Of a stretch of DNA of 60,252 bases, positions 33,678 through 41,074 are shown in pieces. This DNA is from Cryptoclostridium sp036644995 (GTDB lineage Bacteria > Bacillota > Dehalobacteriia > UBA7702): contig JAVXOZ010000011.1 of NCBI GenBank assembly GCA_036644995.1, forward strand, positions 1-60,252. Direction: 5' to 3'. Each line of letters starts with the position of its first letter. The first letter of the stretch is position 1. Below the pieces are notes generated by a model. It saw nothing but the letters and a program-made list of their open reading frames with translations, searched no databases and was not told the DNA's origin. The translations under genes and the position numbers were made by a program.

Positions 33678-34007
33678 ATGAAATTTGAATTAATAAAAAG
33701 CCATGTGGAAATTACCCCGGAAACCCCTGAAGAAGTTGCAGGCTTAGATGAACTTTGGAAGATGATGTCCGATTGTGTTGGCAAAGAAAAGAAATTAGTA
33801 CCCATGGGTATTTATGTTGCAGAAAAAAATAAACCTGCCATGTTCCATATTGAAGGTCTATCCTCCGCAGAAATTGGTCAGGATATTGAAGTTTTAGCAC
33901 CTGTGGATTGCGATGTATATTGCAAAACCTGTAATAAAACAGTATCTGTGAAAAAAGGTGCCAGAATCCCCCTTTGCTGCGGCAAACGTATGGAAATTTT
34001 AGACTGA
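33678..34007 (+). CDS. Small protein with a C-terminal desulforedoxin-like metal site
   Basis: A 109-residue protein with AAAGGAG before its ATG. The C-terminal 30 residues (VDCDVYCKTCNKTVSVKKGA then CCGKRME) follow the desulforedoxin pattern CxxC...CC, a four-cysteine iron or zinc site. Residues 1-75 are not similar to desulfoferrodoxin or rubrerythrin and match nothing I can name. It lacks the Cys/His iron site of superoxide reductase, so a redox-sensor or electron-carrier role is the best guess. Confidence 0.65.
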   Translation: MKFELIKSHVEITPETPEEVAGLDELWKMMSDCVGKEKKLVPMGIYVAEKNKPAMFHIEGLSSAEIGQDIEVLAPVDCDVYCKTCNKTVSVKKGARIPLCCGKRMEILD

Positions 34008-34058
34008 ATTTCAACCATACAAAATAAGCGTAAATTTAAAATACTTTAGATAAATAAT

Positions 34059-34091
34059 AAAAGCGACTGCATTTTTTAGGCAGTCGCTTTT
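34059..34091. terminator. Bidirectional terminator after the desulforedoxin-like gene
   Basis: AAAAGCGACTGC pairs perfectly with GCAGTCGCTTTT around a 9-base loop. It also faces the leftward pfk transcript. Confidence 0.88.
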
Positions 34092-34230
34092 ATTGTTGTA
34101 TGAAGATATGCTACACAAAGCTGTTAAACTCAAACTTGGCACTTGAAAATTATGGTAAAGAATACTTCATGATTTCAAAATTTTATGGTTTCAAAAAAAG
34201 TAAATATAATGAAAAATATAAATATACCTC

Positions 34231-34379
34231 AGATTGTCAAAAAACATAGTTGTTTGACAAGATACCAGACTATTAAGAAAGCCTTAGATTCGGTAAAACT
34301 CCCTGAACAACTGCTGCTTATGTACATAAGCAGTGAATGGAAAGGGATTTTGCCGAATATAAGACTTTATCAACAGCCT
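34231..34379 (+). repeat. Structured intergenic repeat, subtype A, copy 3
   Basis: About 149 bp, AGATTGTC to AACAGCCT, with a perfect first hairpin (TTGTCAAAAAAC... GTTGTTTGACAA) and ATTCGGTAAAACTCCC against GGGATTTTGCCGAAT in the arm. It lies between the convergent desulforedoxin-like gene and pfk. Flanking inverted repeats are weak here. No other content is seen in 34092-34405. Confidence 0.8.
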
Positions 34380-34405
34380 AAAACCTACTTTTTATTTGGC
34401 TAAAA

Positions 34406-35482
34406 TTAATCTCCGAAAGAAATATCTAAAAGTCTGGCAGTTTTTACCAGTTCACCATTGGGGTCTACGGTTTTTTGCACTTTTGTAGCTTTGGATAAAG
34501 GTACCGTTTCAATTTTGTTATTTTTTAGGCAAACCATAACATCGTTTTTACCGTCAATAACAGCCTCTAAGGCGGCTACCCCATAGAGAGATGATAAAAT
34601 ACGGTCAAAAGGAGCAGGACTGCCACCACGCTGCAAATGACCCAGAACTGTGGTTCTCACCTCTAAATCTTCTTTTTCCACTATTTGATCACGCAATACC
34701 TCACCAATACCACCTAAGCGATGTTTATTATAATTATTTCCTTTATTTTCGCCGTTAATAATTTGCTCACCACCAATTTTGCAGCCTTCCGCTACCACAA
34801 TAATGCTAAAGTAGCTGCCACGTTTTTTTCTTTGGTGAACTTTTTTTAAAATTCCTGCCACAGTAAATTCTATTTCCGGTATCAAAATAACATCTGCACC
34901 ACCGGCTATACCTGCATATAAACTAATAAACCCTGCATCACGACCCATCACCTCTAAAATCATAATTCTGTGATGGCTCTCTGCGGTGGTATGCAATTTA
35001 TCAATGGCATCTGTGGCAGTGTTTACCGCAGTTTCAAACCCAAAAGTTTGATCCGTAGCAGATAAATCATTATCAATAGTTTTAGGAACACCCACAACTT
35101 TTAAGCCTTTTTCAGCCAATTCGTGGGTAATTGCCATGGTGCCATCGCCGCCGACTACCACAATGCTATCCAAGCCCAAAGCATTGGCAAAAGTAATTAA
35201 ATAATCACTTTTATCTTGAAAAATCACACCTTCAGGGGTTTTTATCGGATAATGAAAAGGATTATCCCGATTGGTAGTACCCAAAATTGTGCCACCTTTG
35301 GGTAAAATGCCTTGTGTTTGGCGAGGGGTTAAAACATCATAATGATTTTCTATTAAACCTTTATAACCATCATAAAAGCCGTAAACTTCTATTTTTTTTT
35401 GATAAGCGGATTTAACTACCCCACGCAAAACTGCATTTAACCCGGGACAATCACCGCCACCATTTAAAACACCAATTCTCAT
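34406..35482 (-). CDS. pfkA: 6-phosphofructokinase
   Basis: A 358-residue PFK, longer than the 319 residues of E. coli PfkA. NGGGDCPGLNAVLRG is the N-terminal phosphate loop, GGDGTMAI carries Gly at the position that is Asp in PPi enzymes, and VPKTIDNDL carries Lys where ATP-only enzymes have Gly. This Gly/Lys pair with this length belongs to the group III (mixed-substrate) clade, whose members with Gly usually use ATP. MEVMGRDAGF and GHLQRGGSPAPFDR complete the fructose 6-phosphate site. AAGGAGG precedes the ATG. Confidence 0.92.
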   Translation of the reverse strand: MRIGVLNGGGDCPGLNAVLRGVVKSAYQKKIEVYGFYDGYKGLIENHYDVLTPRQTQGILPKGGTILGTTNRDNPFHYPIKTPEGVIFQDKSDYLITFANALGLDSIVVVGGDGTMAITHELAEKGLKVVGVPKTIDNDLSATDQTFGFETAVNTATDAIDKLHTTAESHHRIMILEVMGRDAGFISLYAGIAGGADVILIPEIEFTVAGILKKVHQRKKRGSYFSIIVVAEGCKIGGEQIINGENKGNNYNKHRLGGIGEVLRDQIVEKEDLEVRTTVLGHLQRGGSPAPFDRILSSLYGVAALEAVIDGKNDVMVCLKNNKIETVPLSKATKVQKTVDPNGELVKTARLLDISFGD

Positions 35483-35507
35483 AAAAGAACCTCCTTGTAG
35501 TTTGGTT

Positions 35508-35537
35508 ATTATACCACATTTAACAAAAAAAATACAA
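35508..35537 (-). promoter_or_regulatory. Promoter of pfkA
   Basis: On the minus strand TTGTAT, an 18-base spacer ending in TGG and TATAAT (extended -10), just before the AAGGAGG site. Confidence 0.55.
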
Positions 35538-35664
35538 TGGTGAACACGTGTAACTTAAGATACACAAACAGTGAAAAAGCCGTGTACTACCATGGGCAAC
35601 GGTATTATCTTTTACAAGTTTCCTTAAAATTCAAACGGAAGCACAGCTTTTTTGTAATTAATTT

Positions 35665-36411
35665 TTACAATATCAGATAAAGAATGCCAAGGAGTGCAGG
35701 TTGATGCAGAAGGTAGATTATTAGGGAATGCCTGCCCTGCCACTCCAACCATGGCGCACCATAATGCAGCATAAACATAGCAGATGCACTTTTTTGGAGA
35801 ATTTGCCATGAATAATACCCCGCAATAAATAGGAAAAACCAAGGCATAATGGGAAAATAATCTGCGGAGAAAAAATTTTCATTGGGGAAACCCAAAATAG
35901 CCATGCCCAAATATTTTACAACATAGATTCCCCAAGATACTTGCTCCGGGGGAAAATATTCAGCATTTTGAGTACCTATACCAAATTCCAAGGCTATAAT
36001 AAATAAGGAAAAAAAACTTATAAAACCCGGAAAAGCAGGAATTTTACTTAATATTTTAGAAAGTGGTATCATCAATAAAATAGCTATGCCCAAAAAAGAT
36101 AAAATGCCAAAAACCACCATAAAATCCGGCATAAATAATATTGTTACCAAGGTTATTGCCAAACCACAACCTAAAATAACCCCACCACGCTTTAAATGGT
36201 GATGACCCAAAGACCAGCACATACCTGCTAAAAAAATAAATATCCAGCAAATACCTTGCTGCCATAAATTGCCTACCCCACCTTGAAACCATAAAATTTT
36301 CATACCATAAATATAAACTAAATCGAAAAACAGATGGTAAATTACCATGTTTAAAATGGCAAAACCACGAATTGCATCCAATAAATTATAACGAATGTGC
36401 TCTATATTCAT
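35665..36411 (-). CDS. DUF1624 / heparan-alpha-glucosaminide N-acetyltransferase-like membrane protein
   Basis: A 248-residue protein with about seven membrane helices. The start RYNLLDAIRGFAILNMVIYHLFFDL is the typical first helix of the DUF1624 family, related to HGSNAT acyltransferases, with the Asp-Arg and His residues expected to hold the acyl acceptor. PIMPWFFLFIAGYY and GRHSLIIYLLHQP near the C-terminus are also conserved. It likely adds acyl groups to an envelope sugar; acceptor unknown. Confidence 0.8.
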   Translation of the reverse strand: MNIEHIRYNLLDAIRGFAILNMVIYHLFFDLVYIYGMKILWFQGGVGNLWQQGICWIFIFLAGMCWSLGHHHLKRGGVILGCGLAITLVTILFMPDFMVVFGILSFLGIAILLMIPLSKILSKIPAFPGFISFFSLFIIALEFGIGTQNAEYFPPEQVSWGIYVVKYLGMAILGFPNENFFSADYFPIMPWFFLFIAGYYSWQILQKSASAMFMLHYGAPWLEWQGRHSLIIYLLHQPALLGILYLIL

Positions 36412-36515
36412 TATGCGTTTCCACCTAAAATTTCATATAATTTAATTATACACATTATTAACCATAAATGAAATACACTAATACCCGAAATTTATAGCAG
36501 TATATAACGAAAAAA

Positions 36516-36538
36516 CCAAACTCCTGTAAGAGTTTGGT
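36516..36538 (-). terminator. Leftward terminator beyond repeat copy 4 (left hairpin copy)
   Basis: CCAAACTC and GAGTTTGG form the hairpin; on the minus strand it is followed by TTTTTT. AACTCCTGTAAGAGTTTGGT (36519-36538) is repeated exactly at 36706-36725. Confidence 0.8.
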
Positions 36539-36539
36539 C

Positions 36540-36699
36540 AGATTGTCAAAAAACATAGTTTTTTTCCAAGATGCCAGGCTGTTAAGAAAGACTTAGATTC
36601 GGTAAAACTCCCGGAGCAACTGCTGTGCAGTGTACATAGATGTACATAAGCAGTGGGTGGGAAGGGATTTTGCCGAATATCAGACTTTATCCACAGCCT
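36540..36699 (+). repeat. Structured intergenic repeat, subtype A, copy 4
   Basis: About 160 bp, the most regular copy: first hairpin TTGTCAAAAAAC/GTTTTTTTCCAA, arm ATTCGGTAAAACTCCC against GGGATTTTGCCGAAT, tip ACTGCT...AGCAGT around TGTACATAGATGTACA, and base AGGCTGT/ACAGCCT. It is bracketed by two copies of a 20-bp terminator hairpin. It lies downstream of ilvC and upstream of the DUF1624 gene. Confidence 0.85.
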
Positions 36700-36703
36700 G
36701 AAC

Positions 36704-36725
36704 CCAACTCCTGTAAGAGTTTGGT
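36704..36725. repeat. Right copy of the duplicated hairpin at repeat copy 4
   Basis: CCAACTCCTGTAAGAGTTTG plus GT, the same hairpin as at 36516-36538 but with AAAATAC after it and no T-run rightward. Confidence 0.85.
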
Positions 36726-36748
36726 AAAATACAATTTTGTTAATATCT

Positions 36749-36798
36749 AAAAAGTCGAACCCCGATGTACTTTGATGTACATAGGCGTTCGACTTTTA
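36749..36798 (-). terminator. Terminator of ilvC, carrying the repeat-family tip motif
   Basis: AAAAAGTCGAAC pairs with GTTCGACTTTTA; the inner part GATGTACTTTGATGTACATA is the same as the tip of repeat subtype B. Leftward it is followed by TTTTT. The spacer 36412-36835 holds nothing else besides this and repeat copy 4. Confidence 0.75.
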
Positions 36799-36835
36799 TA
36801 TATTTAGTCAGTATCAACCATTTAGTTAAGGCTGA

Positions 36836-37843
36836 TTATTTAGTTTTGATTGTGGAATGAATAAAGGGCATCATTTTTCTCAATTCTGCACCAACTTTTT
36901 CTAATTGATGTTCCTCGCCTTGACGTTTTAAAGCGTTATAACGGGGACGACCTGCTTGGTTTTCCAAAATCCAATCTTTGGCAAAGGTGCCATCTTGAAT
37001 ATCTGTTAAAGCTTTTCTCATATTGGCTTTAGCTTCAGATGTAACAATGGTGGGGCCAACCTGTAAATCACCCCATTCAGCAGTATCGCTAATGGAATAA
37101 CGCATGGTGCCCAAGCCGCCTTCATAAATTAAATCAATAATAAGTTTTAATTCATGAACACATTCAAAATAGGCTATTTCCGGTTGGTAACCTGCTTCTA
37201 CCAAGGTTTCAAAACCTGCGGTTAAAAGACTGCTTAAGCCGCCGCAAAGTACGGTTTGTTCACCAAAGAGGTCTGTTTCGGTTTCTTCTTTAAAGGTTGT
37301 TTCAATAACCCCTGCACGAGTGCCGCCAATACCTTTTGCCCATGCCAAGGCAATTTCTTTTGCTTTGCCTGAGTAATCCTGTTGTACTGCAATAAGGTTA
37401 GGAACACCGCTGCCTTCGGTATAGGTACGTCTTACAAGATGACCAGGACCTTTAGGGGCAATCATGATTACATCTACATTTTTAGGAGGTACAATTTGAC
37501 CAAAGTGAATGTTAAAACCATGAGAGAAAACAAGAACCTTATTTTCTGTCATGTGTTCCATGATATCGCTATGATAAATTCTTGCCTGCAATTCATCGGG
37601 AGTTACAATTTGGATAATATCAGCTTTAACTGCCAGTTCAGGAGTGGTCATGATGGTCATACCATCTTTTTTTGCCTGTTCCCAATTAACGCTGCCGGGT
37701 ACATCCGCAACAATTACATCAAGACCGCTTTCTTTCAAGTTTTGAGATTGAGCGTGACCTTGAGAGCCATAACCCACAACCCCAATAGTTCTGCCTTCTA
37801 AAAAAGATAAATCAGCATCGCTATCATAATACATTTTTGCCAT
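36836..37843 (-). CDS. ilvC: Ketol-acid reductoisomerase (class I)
   Basis: A 335-residue NADPH enzyme of valine, leucine and isoleucine synthesis. The nucleotide motif is VVGYGSQGHAQSQNLKESG, the magnesium ligands are in GLFGEQTVLCGGL and ELKLIIDLIYEGGL, and GPTIVTSEAKANM follows. The length fits the short class I form. AGGAGG stands before the ATG. No other ilv gene is close, so it is transcribed alone. Confidence 0.96.
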   Translation of the reverse strand: MAKMYYDSDADLSFLEGRTIGVVGYGSQGHAQSQNLKESGLDVIVADVPGSVNWEQAKKDGMTIMTTPELAVKADIIQIVTPDELQARIYHSDIMEHMTENKVLVFSHGFNIHFGQIVPPKNVDVIMIAPKGPGHLVRRTYTEGSGVPNLIAVQQDYSGKAKEIALAWAKGIGGTRAGVIETTFKEETETDLFGEQTVLCGGLSSLLTAGFETLVEAGYQPEIAYFECVHELKLIIDLIYEGGLGTMRYSISDTAEWGDLQVGPTIVTSEAKANMRKALTDIQDGTFAKDWILENQAGRPRYNALKRQGEEHQLEKVGAELRKMMPFIHSTIKTK

Positions 37844-37915
37844 TTTAATTTCCTCCTAATATTTCTAATATATCAATAAAATACTTATAAACAAGTAAAT
37901 AAGTTTAATGGTTTT

Positions 37916-37944
37916 ATTATATCACCAAAAGGTAAACTTGTAAA
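37916..37944 (-). promoter_or_regulatory. Promoter of ilvC
   Basis: On the minus strand TTTACA, a 17-base spacer and TATAAT. The leader is about 70 bases and shows no T-box (no AGGGTGGNACCGCG-like motif). Confidence 0.5.
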
Positions 37945-38058
37945 TTATAAATTTTTTCGCATAAAGATGAAATTTATATTTTCATCACAAATTACTGCTA
38001 AAATAAATTGATGAACATAAAGTGGATTTTTTAAAATTCCCCATAAAAAATCAACATT

Positions 38059-39522
38059 TTATTTTGTTTGTTCAAATATATCCGATTCCACAGGCGGCTC
38101 GGTGTTGGGCGGTTCTTCACTTATATAACCTGCCAAAACCTCAGGTGGAATTGATTCGCCTTCATCTTCATGGTGCTGTTCACGCTCCATAAACAGGGTA
38201 AAATCTTTAAGAAAGGTCATATCCACTCTACCCAAAGAACCATTACGGTGCTTGGCAATGATAATTTTTGCCAATTCTTGATCTTCCATTTCAGGATTAT
38301 AATAAACAGGGCGGTGAATAAATAGCACAATATCCGCATCCTGTTCCAAAGCACCGGATTCACGTAAATGGCTCAAATCCGGTTCCTTGGAGCTATTGGC
38401 ACTATCCCCTTTAACCGAAGCACGGTTTAACTGGGAAATTACAATCACAGGTACACTCAATTCTTTGGCAAGACCTTTAAGTTGCCGAGAAATTTCGGAA
38501 ATCTGCTGTTGCCTGTTGCTCTTATCCGTAGTGAGTGAAGCCTGCATTAAACCAATGTAATCTATAACTATAAGGTCTAAGCCCTTTTCTTTTTTAAGGC
38601 GGCGGCATTTGCCCCTAATTTCCGCAACGGTAATATCCGAGGTATCATCTAAATACATATTGGATTGGGTAAGGTCTTCCATGGCTTTGGAGAGCTTATT
38701 CATTTCAGCATCGGTTAATTTTTCAGCGTGTTTAACATGCTCCGCCTTAACCCGAGCTTTGGATATTAGCATTCTGGTAGCCAACTGCTCACTGGACATT
38801 TCCAAGCTAAAAAAAGCAACCGAGGCTTTATGGCGAGTAGCAGCACGTTCTGCCAAATTTATACAAAAGGTGGTTTTACCCATACCGGGACGAGCCGCAA
38901 TAATTATCATATCGCTTTTATGCAAGCCGTTCAAATATTTATCCAGCTCAATAAAGGTGGGCAAACCCTCCTCATTTTTGCCGATATTATCATAGGCATC
39001 TGCCACAATGGGACCAATGTGCTCCAAGGTGGAATGATTGCTGCTTTCCCCCATGGCGTAAATTTCCGCTTCGGCATTTTCTAAAATTTCTGTGGCACCT
39101 TGTTCTTCCTCTTGGGCTTTGGTAGTTAATCTATCCGCAAAAGAAATTACTTGGCGACGCAAAAATTTATCCTTAACAATTTGGGCATAGGGTAAAACAT
39201 GGGCAACACTGGGCACTGTTTCGTACAGCTCTGTAATATAGGAAATGCCACCTATGGCTTCTAAAAGACCCTGCTCACGCAATCTATTTGCCAAAAGAAA
39301 GGTATCAATGGGCACATTTTCGGCATTCATAGCGTAAAGGTTTTCACAGATTTTTTTGTGGCTATCTTTATAAAAATATTCAGGTTGAAGAACAGCAGAA
39401 ACTGCTAAAATTACATTGGGATCCAATAATATAGAGCCCAAAACTGCTCGCTCTGCAAAATCATTTTGCGGTGGGCCTAAATTTTCTGAAGGTGGTAAAC
39501 CCATACTATCATAATCCGACAT
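38059..39522 (-). CDS. dnaB: Replicative DNA helicase DnaB
   Basis: A 487-residue hexameric helicase, of normal size plus an acidic tail. The N-terminal primase-interacting domain spans about 20-125 (ERAVLGSILLDPN), and the RecA domain starts near 175 with Walker A ARPGMGKTTF, Walker B DLIVIDYIGLMQ and the later SQLNRASVKG and RESGALEQDAD motifs. The C-terminal 40 residues are Glu/Pro-rich. It stands beside the rplI-lonC operon as in many spore-forming Clostridia, but with an aminotransferase gene in between. Confidence 0.97.
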   Translation of the reverse strand: MSDYDSMGLPPSENLGPPQNDFAERAVLGSILLDPNVILAVSAVLQPEYFYKDSHKKICENLYAMNAENVPIDTFLLANRLREQGLLEAIGGISYITELYETVPSVAHVLPYAQIVKDKFLRRQVISFADRLTTKAQEEEQGATEILENAEAEIYAMGESSNHSTLEHIGPIVADAYDNIGKNEEGLPTFIELDKYLNGLHKSDMIIIAARPGMGKTTFCINLAERAATRHKASVAFFSLEMSSEQLATRMLISKARVKAEHVKHAEKLTDAEMNKLSKAMEDLTQSNMYLDDTSDITVAEIRGKCRRLKKEKGLDLIVIDYIGLMQASLTTDKSNRQQQISEISRQLKGLAKELSVPVIVISQLNRASVKGDSANSSKEPDLSHLRESGALEQDADIVLFIHRPVYYNPEMEDQELAKIIIAKHRNGSLGRVDMTFLKDFTLFMEREQHHEDEGESIPPEVLAGYISEEPPNTEPPVESDIFEQTK

Positions 39523-39757
39523 TTTCTGCCTCCTTCTCTAATTTTTATGATATCTGATATTGAATAATTATATCGCAAATGGGTGATAAAAACAATTAAT
39601 TTTTATGTTAATTACAGATAAAATGGGGTTTTACACTTAAATTATCAGCTTTAAAATAAATGTATTAAAATATAAAACACGCAAAACCACGGTCTTACTT
39701 ATTGTAAGGATGTTAAATTATTTACACTCCATCACTTTTCTGCAATCTCAATAAAAT

Positions 39758-40945
39758 TTAGCTTTTATATTCTGCGGCTAATTTTGCAAAAGCAGCCATG
39801 GAATTTTTTATTTGCTCGGTGTTAACACAATATGCTATACGCACAAAGCCGGGGCAGGCAAAATCAGCACCGGGCACCAAAAGCAACTCATATTTTTTTG
39901 CTTTTTCGCAGAAAGAGGCAGTATCTTCCTCTAATGATTGCACAAAAAGATAAAAAGCACCATCGGGTTTAACACAATAAAAGCCCAAATCTGTTAAGCC
40001 TTGATACAGTAAATCTCTATTTTTTTTGTAAATAGAAATATCCGAAGTTTGTCCCACACATTTGGCGGCTACCCGTTGAAAAAGGCTGGGTGCACACACA
40101 AAGCCCAAGGCTCTGCCGGCACCGCAAATAGCAAAATATACTTCTTTTTCAGCTTCCATCTTAGGAGATACCGCAATATAACCAATACGTTCACCGGGCA
40201 AAGAAAGCGATTTACTGAAAGAATAGCAAACCAATGTATTATCATAATATTTGGTTAAAAAAGGAACTTTTACATTATCGTACACCAATTCCCTGTATGG
40301 TTCATCGGCAATAAGATAAATGGCGTGTCCATATTTAGCAGACATTTCCTTTAAAATCTCAGTAAGAGCCAATATGGTTTTTTCGGAATATACCACACCT
40401 GAAGGGTTATTGGGTGAATTAACAATAACCGCTTTGGTTTTTTCGTTGATTGCTTTTTTAAAAGCAGCCAAATCAATTTGAAAATCCAAACCCGAAGGAG
40501 GCACCGAAACAGCTTTGCCCCCTGTATTTTCAATAAATACCTTGTATTCGGGAAAATAAGGAGCAAAAATAATCACTTCATCCCCGGGTAAGGTCACAGC
40601 CTTTAAAGATATAACCAAGGATGCCGCTGCACCCACCGTCATATACAGGCTATCAGGGGTAAAGTTTTCACCATGAGTTTTATTGAGATAATCCGCAATG
40701 GTTTTTCTCACGCTGAAATCCCCTTGAGCCGAGGTATAACCATGGATCTCTGTGGCATCTTCATTTTCTGTTAAATCAAGGATTGCTGCTTTTACAGTGT
40801 TTGGCGGTGGCACACTGGGGTTTCCTATGCTAAAATCATATATATTTTCATTGCCGATTTCAGCACCTCGTTTTTTTGCATACTCAAAAATTTCACGAAT
40901 TACCGACCTTTTACTGCCCAGTTCAAACATTTTTTCAGAAATCAT
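39758..40945 (-). CDS. Class I/II PLP-dependent aminotransferase
   Basis: A 395-residue fold-type I aminotransferase, related to aspartate/tyrosine aminotransferases. The ATG at 40945 is preferred because GGGAG lies about 10 bases upstream; a longer frame has none. YDFSIGNPSVPPP, the substrate-binding VNSPNNPSGVVY (Asn), the IADEPYRELVY (Asp of the PLP ring) and CYSFSKSLSLPGERIGY (Schiff-base Lys) are all present, as is the late Arg in GFVRIAYCVN. The exact amino acid pair is unknown. Confidence 0.88.
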   Translation of the reverse strand: MISEKMFELGSKRSVIREIFEYAKKRGAEIGNENIYDFSIGNPSVPPPNTVKAAILDLTENEDATEIHGYTSAQGDFSVRKTIADYLNKTHGENFTPDSLYMTVGAAASLVISLKAVTLPGDEVIIFAPYFPEYKVFIENTGGKAVSVPPSGLDFQIDLAAFKKAINEKTKAVIVNSPNNPSGVVYSEKTILALTEILKEMSAKYGHAIYLIADEPYRELVYDNVKVPFLTKYYDNTLVCYSFSKSLSLPGERIGYIAVSPKMEAEKEVYFAICGAGRALGFVCAPSLFQRVAAKCVGQTSDISIYKKNRDLLYQGLTDLGFYCVKPDGAFYLFVQSLEEDTASFCEKAKKYELLLVPGADFACPGFVRIAYCVNTEQIKNSMAAFAKLAAEYKS

Positions 40946-41074
40946 GATTTTAATACTCCCTTTCATACTGAAATTTCAAATTATATCCACAATTTTTATA
41001 ATCTACTATCAAAATATATCCGCAATCAAAAACAGAGCAGAACTATACATGATAATTCTGCCTGCTATTTTTTA

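Noticed and set aside
34185..34403. A 72-residue frame inside repeat copy 3 (and a similar one at 8131-8313)
   Set aside because: A similar frame (KKHSFLxRCQAVKKALD-like) is open in copies 1-4, but start codons and ribosome sites are missing and copy 5 breaks it. Stem pairing explains the conservation better than coding.
37844..38058. T-box or amino-acid leader before ilvC
   Set aside because: No T-box sequence, no leader peptide rich in Leu/Val/Ile, and no terminator-antiterminator pair.
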